Positions 6,250 to 10,185 of a DNA stretch of 10,185 nucleotides are shown piece by piece. Within the stretch, counting starts at the first letter, position 1, and the number at the start of each line of letters is the position of its first letter. Position numbers and translations under genes: made by a program. Source of the DNA: Paludibacter sp. (lineage in GTDB: Bacteria; Bacteroidota; Bacteroidia; Bacteroidales; Paludibacteraceae). Location: contig JAQTOL010000077.1 in assembly GCA_028748945.1 (NCBI GenBank), positions 1 to 10,185 of the forward strand, read 5' to 3'. The notes beneath the pieces were generated by a model. That model ran no database searches. It was given only the letters and a program-made list of their open reading frames with translations, and was not told the origin of the DNA.

Positions 6250-7897
6250 AAAATACGCCAATCATCCTCATTATAAAGCTCCGAGAGGAAGCATAATACA
6301 TGCTAAATCATGGCAAACAGAAGCTCCCTTACGTATGTTGCTGAACAATCTTGATGCTGAAGTGGCTGAAGATCCTGCTAACCTGATTGTATACGGTGGA
6401 ACGGGACAAGCAGCGCGTAATCCGGAATCAGTAAAAGAAATTATCCGTATTTTATTGGAAATGGACGAAAATCATTCCTTACTGGTTCAATCAGGAAAAC
6501 CCATCGGATTGATTCGTTCGCATCCGTTAGCACCACGTGTTCTGATTGCCAACAGTAATCTGGTTCCGGCATGGGCCACGTGGGAACATTTCGAAGAATT
6601 GAAGTCGAGAGGATTGATGATGTACGGACAAATGACAGCCGGAAGCTGGATTTACATTGGTTCGCAGGGAATTTTGCAGGGAACATTCGAAACTTTTGTG
6701 GAATGTGGCCGTAAATATTTCAATAGTGATTTAAAACACAAATTAATTGTTTCCGGTGGAATCGGTGGCATGAGTGGAGCTCAACCACTGGCCGCTACCA
6801 TGGCCGGAGCAACGTATCTGGGCGTTGATATTGATCCGGAACGCATAAAAAAACGATTGGAAACCCGTTATATCGACAAAATGACTTTTGATTATGCCGA
6901 AGCCATAAAATGGACATTGGATGCGAAAGAAAAAGGCGAAGCGGTCTCCATCGGATTGGTGGGCGATATCGGCGATGTCCTCGAAAAATTATTGAAGGAT
7001 AATATTATTCCTGAAATTCTAACCGACCAAACTTCGGCCCATGATCCGTTGAACGGCTATTTACCAAATGGTTTAAGCCTGGAAGAGGCCCTGGAATTAC
7101 GAAAAACCAATCCAACATTATATAAAGAAAAATCGTTGAAAAGTATGGCGCGGCATGTCGGTTTTATGCTCGAAATGCAAAAACGTGGCAGCATAACATT
7201 TGATTATGGCAATAATTTACGGGAATTTGCCCGTCAGGGTGGCGAACAAAATGCGTACGATTACGACGGTTTCGTTCCAAAGTTTATCCGACCGCTTTTT
7301 TGTGATGGCAAGGGTCCGTTCCGCTGGGTGGCACTCTCGGGCGATCCGGAAGATATATTTACGACCGACCGGGAGTTGATGAAATTATTTCCGGAAAACG
7401 AACATCTGATAAAATGGTTGACTGAAGCCCAGGAAAAAGTGGACTTTCAGGGCCTGCCAAACCGTATTTGTTGGTTGGGAATGGGCGAACGCGAAAAAGC
7501 AGGCTTGTTGTTCAACCAATTGGTGCGCGAAGGGAAAGTAAAAGCACCTATTGTCATTGGCCGAGATCATCTCGATTGTGGTTCGGTGGCGTCACCAAAC
7601 CGCGAAACCGAAGGTATGTTGGACGGATCGGATGCAGTTTCAGACTGGCCGTTGCTGAATTTGATGGCAAATACTAGTGGCGGAGCAACCTGGGTTTCAT
7701 TTCATCACGGTGGTGGTGTAGGAATCGGCTATTCACAACATGCAGGTATGGTAATTGTTGCTGATGGAACCAATCGGGCTGCTGAAAATCTGAGTCGGGT
7801 GTTGTTTAATGATCCGGCTATGGGAATTTATCGTCATGCCGATGCAGGGTATAAAACAGCAATAGAAAACAGGAAAAAATTTGATCTGAATACTTAA
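6227..7897 (+). CDS. hutU: Urocanate hydratase (urocanase)
   Basis: Hydrates urocanate to 4-imidazolone-5-propionate using tightly bound NAD+ as an electrophile. From [16 protein letters not shown] it has 556 aa, the standard length. It aligns end to end with my memory of Pseudomonas HutU: APRGS near the N terminus, [49 protein letters not shown], the NAD-binding glycine run [18 protein letters not shown] (from residue 177), [49 protein letters not shown], the active-site Cys415 in [39 protein letters not shown] and [13 protein letters not shown]. The frame continues upstream inside hutH, with another ATG at 6182, but 6227 gives the family-like N terminus. It overlaps hutH by 23 nt, so translation is probably coupled. 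GAAGGA lies only one base before the ATG, too close to act as a normal Shine-Dalgarno. Confidence 0.97.
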   Translation: MNYSEFIEKYANHPHYKAPRGSIIHAKSWQTEAPLRMLLNNLDAEVAEDPANLIVYGGTGQAARNPESVKEIIRILLEMDENHSLLVQSGKPIGLIRSHPLAPRVLIANSNLVPAWATWEHFEELKSRGLMMYGQMTAGSWIYIGSQGILQGTFETFVECGRKYFNSDLKHKLIVSGGIGGMSGAQPLAATMAGATYLGVDIDPERIKKRLETRYIDKMTFDYAEAIKWTLDAKEKGEAVSIGLVGDIGDVLEKLLKDNIIPEILTDQTSAHDPLNGYLPNGLSLEEALELRKTNPTLYKEKSLKSMARHVGFMLEMQKRGSITFDYGNNLREFARQGGEQNAYDYDGFVPKFIRPLFCDGKGPFRWVALSGDPEDIFTTDRELMKLFPENEHLIKWLTEAQEKVDFQGLPNRICWLGMGEREKAGLLFNQLVREGKVKAPIVIGRDHLDCGSVASPNRETEGMLDGSDAVSDWPLLNLMANTSGGATWVSFHHGGGVGIGYSQHAGMVIVADGTNRAAENLSRVLFNDPAMGIYRHADAGYKTAIENRKKFDLNT

Positions 7898-7941
7898 TCT
7901 TATTTAGCAGTTTAAGTTCGTGAATATACTAATAATGAACA

Positions 7942-7953
7942 TGATTATAATCA
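7942..7953. repeat. 12-bp perfect palindrome in the hutU-hutI gap
   Basis: TGATTATAATCA lies in the 72-nt gap between hutU and hutI, 16 nt before the hutI ATG. It is perfectly self-complementary but very A/T-rich. No promoter matching TAnnTTTG was seen in this gap, so hutI is most likely transcribed with hutHU. An operator or a chance palindrome are both possible. Confidence 0.35.
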
Positions 7954-7969
7954 ACATAATCGAAACTAT

Positions 7970-9196
7970 ATGACTCTCACAGGACCATTTAAGCAAATTC
8001 TGACTATGGATAACTTGCCACTTAAAGGCCATTTATCCGACAACCAACTGCAAATCATTCCCGATGCCGGAATCTTGCACGAACATGGTAAAATTCTTGA
8101 AATTGAAAAATTTGAAAAATTAAAACAACGAAATCCTGATGCAATAGTTGAACATCTCGATGGTGATTTTGTGGCTTTACCCGGAATGATTGATGTCCAC
8201 ACGCATATTTGTTGGGCAGGATCACGAACAACTGATTATGCATTGCGATTGTCCGGAAAAAGTTACCTGGAGATAGCGGAATCAGGTGGTGGAATATGGA
8301 ATACAGTAGAGAAAACACGCAATGCCTCGTTGATTGAGCTTGCTGAACTGACTGCCCAACGTGCTCAAAAATCACTCAAACTGGGGGTTACAACCATCGA
8401 AGTAAAAAGCGGATACGGATTATCGGTCGAGCAGGAGTTGAAAATTCTGGAAGCCATCAAACTTGCCGATCGAAATTCCACTGCCGATTTAATTTCTACT
8501 TGTCTGGCTGCACATATTTTACCGGAAGATTTTGATGGAGATGAAGAAGATTACCTGCAACAACTGCATGAAAAATTATTGCCGGAAATAAAGAAAAAGA
8601 ATTTATCAAGAAGGATTGATATTTTTGTCGAGAAAGGTGCTTTTTCTATTTTGTCGGCAAGAAATTATTTACTGAAAGCAAAAGAACTGGGATTTGAAAT
8701 CACCATTCACGGTGATCAGTTTACTCCAGGTGTTGCTGCATTAGCAAACGAAGTGCAGGGGCTTAGCATTGATCATTTGGAAGCTGCCGACGATAAAGAA
8801 ATTGCATTACTTGCTGCAGGGAATGTAATCCCTGTTGTACTTCCGGGTGCTTCGATTGGATTGGGAGAGCCGTTTGCACCGGCTCATAAATTGCTTGATG
8901 CAGGAACGTCATTAGTCATTGCATCAGACTGGAATCCGGGTTCTGCACCTATGGGAAACTTATTGACTGAAGCGGCTATTTTAGGTGCTTATGAAAAACT
9001 GACTATGTCGGAAGTTTTAGCTGCATTGACATGCCGTGCTGCTGGGGCATTAGGTAAAACAGACAGAGGCGTGTTGAAACAAGGAAATATTGCAGACATA
9101 GTTGCATTTAAGACGAAGGATTATAGAGAAATATTATACCGGCAAGGAGAATTAAGACCTGAAAAAGTTTGGAAAAAGGGCCAAATAATAAAATAA
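7970..9196 (+). CDS. hutI: Imidazolonepropionase
   Basis: Hydrolyses 4-imidazolone-5-propionate to N-formimino-L-glutamate. At 408 aa it has normal length for this amidohydrolase-superfamily enzyme. The metal site is intact: H77-x-H79 in GMIDVHTHICWAG, H247 in ITIHGDQF, and D320 in VIASDWNPGSAP. Other family residues are EVKSGYGLS (144-152), AAH at 180-182, and SIDHLEA with H269. The N terminus (FKQILTM... to HGKILEI) forms the expected small beta-sandwich strand set that the C-terminal part (GNIADIVAF) completes. The ATG at 7970 has no Shine-Dalgarno, only an A-rich leader; it is the first in-frame ATG consistent with family length. It follows hutU by 72 nt and precedes ftcD by 13 nt. Confidence 0.97.
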   Translation: MTLTGPFKQILTMDNLPLKGHLSDNQLQIIPDAGILHEHGKILEIEKFEKLKQRNPDAIVEHLDGDFVALPGMIDVHTHICWAGSRTTDYALRLSGKSYLEIAESGGGIWNTVEKTRNASLIELAELTAQRAQKSLKLGVTTIEVKSGYGLSVEQELKILEAIKLADRNSTADLISTCLAAHILPEDFDGDEEDYLQQLHEKLLPEIKKKNLSRRIDIFVEKGAFSILSARNYLLKAKELGFEITIHGDQFTPGVAALANEVQGLSIDHLEAADDKEIALLAAGNVIPVVLPGASIGLGEPFAPAHKLLDAGTSLVIASDWNPGSAPMGNLLTEAAILGAYEKLTMSEVLAALTCRAAGALGKTDRGVLKQGNIADIVAFKTKDYREILYRQGELRPEKVWKKGQIIK

Positions 9197-9209
9197 TTTA
9201 CTATTCAAT

Positions 9210-9983
9210 ATGAATAAAATCATAGAATGCGTTCCCAATTTCAGCGAGGGAAGAGACAGGAGGATTATCGATAAAATTCTCGAAGCAATTAAATCGGTTG
9301 ATGGTGTTAAACTCATTGATGTGGATCCGGGAAAGGCCACGAATAGAACAGTAGTCACTTTTGTAGGTGCACCTGACGAAGTTTGTGAAGCAGCTTTTCG
9401 AGCTGTAAAAATGGCCGCAGAAGTCATTGACATGAGCAAACATCATGGCGAGCATCCCCGTTTTGGAGCTACCGATGTGTTGCCACTTATACCCATCAAA
9501 GGAATCTCAATGGAAGAAACTGTGGAATATGCCCGTAAGTTGGGAAAACGCATCGGTGCTGAATTGGGGATTCCTATTTTTTGCTATGAATTTGCAGCAT
9601 CAGAAGAAAAAAGAAGGAATCTGGCCAATTGTCGTGCCGGTGAATACGAGGGTTTGCCACAAAAACTGGTCGATCCTGCCTGGAAGCCCGATTTTGGACC
9701 GGCTGAAATGACTCCACAGGTTGTAAAATCAGGCGCCATTGCACTCAGTGCCCGCAATTTTCTGATTGCTTACAATGTAAATCTGAATACCACATCAACC
9801 CGTTGGGCGAACTCTATTGCTTTTGATATCCGGGAAAAAGGTCGGGTAAAACGCGAAGGAAATTCCCTGACCGGAAAAATAATAAAAGATAATCTGGGCA
9901 ATGCAGTTTACACGCTCGGCTTGTTGAAAGGTGTAAAAGGTATTGGCTGGTACATTGAAGAATATGGTATTGCACAGTTATAG
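9210..9983 (+). CDS. ftcD: Glutamate formimidoyltransferase, cut short by an in-frame TAG
   Basis: Transfers the formimino group of N-formimino-L-glutamate to tetrahydrofolate, giving glutamate and 5-formimino-THF; it completes the hut pathway in place of HutG. The 257 residues before the stop cover the whole N-terminal subdomain (ECVPNFSEGRD, D-V-D-P-G, NRTVVTFVG, and HGEHPRFGATDVLPLIP with catalytic His82, matching the pig enzyme position) and most of the C-terminal subdomain (GPAEMTPQVVKSGAIALSARNFLIAYNVNL, IREKGRV, GWYIEEYGIAQ). Relatives continue as IAQVS-x-N-x-T; here the sequence reads IAQL, TAG (9981-9983), F, NITDTN in the same frame. Thus the Ser position has become amber, possibly by TCG to TAG. 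The shortened product would lack the end of the substrate-binding subdomain and is probably inactive. It could instead be a sequence error or a readthrough site. No Shine-Dalgarno precedes the ATG. Confidence 0.9.
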   Translation: MNKIIECVPNFSEGRDRRIIDKILEAIKSVDGVKLIDVDPGKATNRTVVTFVGAPDEVCEAAFRAVKMAAEVIDMSKHHGEHPRFGATDVLPLIPIKGISMEETVEYARKLGKRIGAELGIPIFCYEFAASEEKRRNLANCRAGEYEGLPQKLVDPAWKPDFGPAEMTPQVVKSGAIALSARNFLIAYNVNLNTTSTRWANSIAFDIREKGRVKREGNSLTGKIIKDNLGNAVYTLGLLKGVKGIGWYIEEYGIAQL

Positions 9984-10185
9984 TTTAATATTACCGATAC
10001 AAACGCCGTGCCGCTGCATCAACTTTTCGAACTGGCTTGTGAACGTGCTGCAGTTCGTGGTATCCGCGTCACTGGTTCCGAACTGGTCGGCGTGATTCCA
10101 CTTAAAATTATGCTTGATGCCGGAAAATATTTTTTGCGGAAGCAACATCGTTCTACCGGTATTGCGGATGAAGAGATATTGAAAA
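9984..10185 (+). pseudogene. ftcD: Continuation of ftcD after the TAG, running off the window
   Basis: The 67 codons after the TAG stay open in the ftcD frame and encode FNITDTNAVPLHQLFELAC followed by ERAAVRGIRVTGSELVGVIP and LDAGKYFLRKQHRSTGIADEEILK. This is the conserved end of the formimidoyltransferase domain, including the VTGSELVGVIP block. There is no ATG or GTG well placed to start a separate protein immediately after the stop. About 25-30 more residues would complete a stand-alone transferase; whether a cyclodeaminase domain or separate fchA gene follows cannot be seen. The intact frame suggests that the stop is recent, artefactual or tolerated. Confidence 0.85.

Noticed and set aside
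906..9983. Genome-wide reassignment of TAG to an amino acid
   Set aside because: ackA ends with TAG at its normal family length and is followed directly by a terminator, so TAG works as a stop at least there.
9960..10000. Frameshift as the cause of the ftcD break
   Set aside because: The conserved FtcD residues before and after the TAG are in the same reading frame with no gap in the alignment, so a single indel cannot explain it; a substitution or paired errors are needed.

Overview
The window looks like a chromosomal segment of a Bacteroidota bacterium, probably an anaerobic or facultative member of the Bacteroidales/Marinilabiliales group (phylum fairly sure, order a guess). The clues are A/T-rich leaders mostly without Shine-Dalgarno sequences, a textbook Bacteroidota promoter (-33 TTG, 19 nt spacer, -7 TATCTTTG) ahead of pta, and protein sequences that read like Bacteroidota versions of well-known enzymes. 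No tRNA, rRNA, CRISPR array, insertion sequence or phage gene was seen.

Layout. 1-813 (+): the 3' part of a sigma-54-type AAA+ response regulator, open to the left edge. 849-886: a perfect 14-bp hairpin with U-tracts on both strands, a terminator shared with the convergent operon. 906-4177 (-): a fermentation operon read as pta (phosphate acetyltransferase), a 3-hydroxyacyl-CoA dehydrogenase family protein, then ackA (acetate kinase). An imperfect inverted repeat and an A10 tract lie between pta and the dehydrogenase gene. 4178-4662: a divergent intergenic region with the pta promoter on the minus strand and hut promoter candidates on the plus strand. 4663-10185 (+): a histidine utilisation operon, hutH, hutU, hutI and ftcD, running off the right edge.

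How the genes work together. HutH, HutU and HutI turn histidine into N-formimino-L-glutamate. FtcD moves the formimino group to tetrahydrofolate and releases glutamate. Pta and AckA convert acetyl-CoA to acetate with ATP gain. The divergent pair could link amino-acid breakdown to acetate formation, but only the arrangement is seen; co-regulation is inferred.

Most of the window is ordinary metabolism. The clearest anomaly is an in-frame TAG at codon 258 of ftcD, followed in the same frame by at least 67 more codons of recognisable FtcD sequence. It is a nonsense mutation, a sequence error or, less likely, readthrough. Second-tier points are the dehydrogenase of unknown role with a substituted active-site Asn, the regulator with no DNA-binding domain, and the palindromic repeat inside the pta operon. 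I did not find convincing evidence for a wholly new system.
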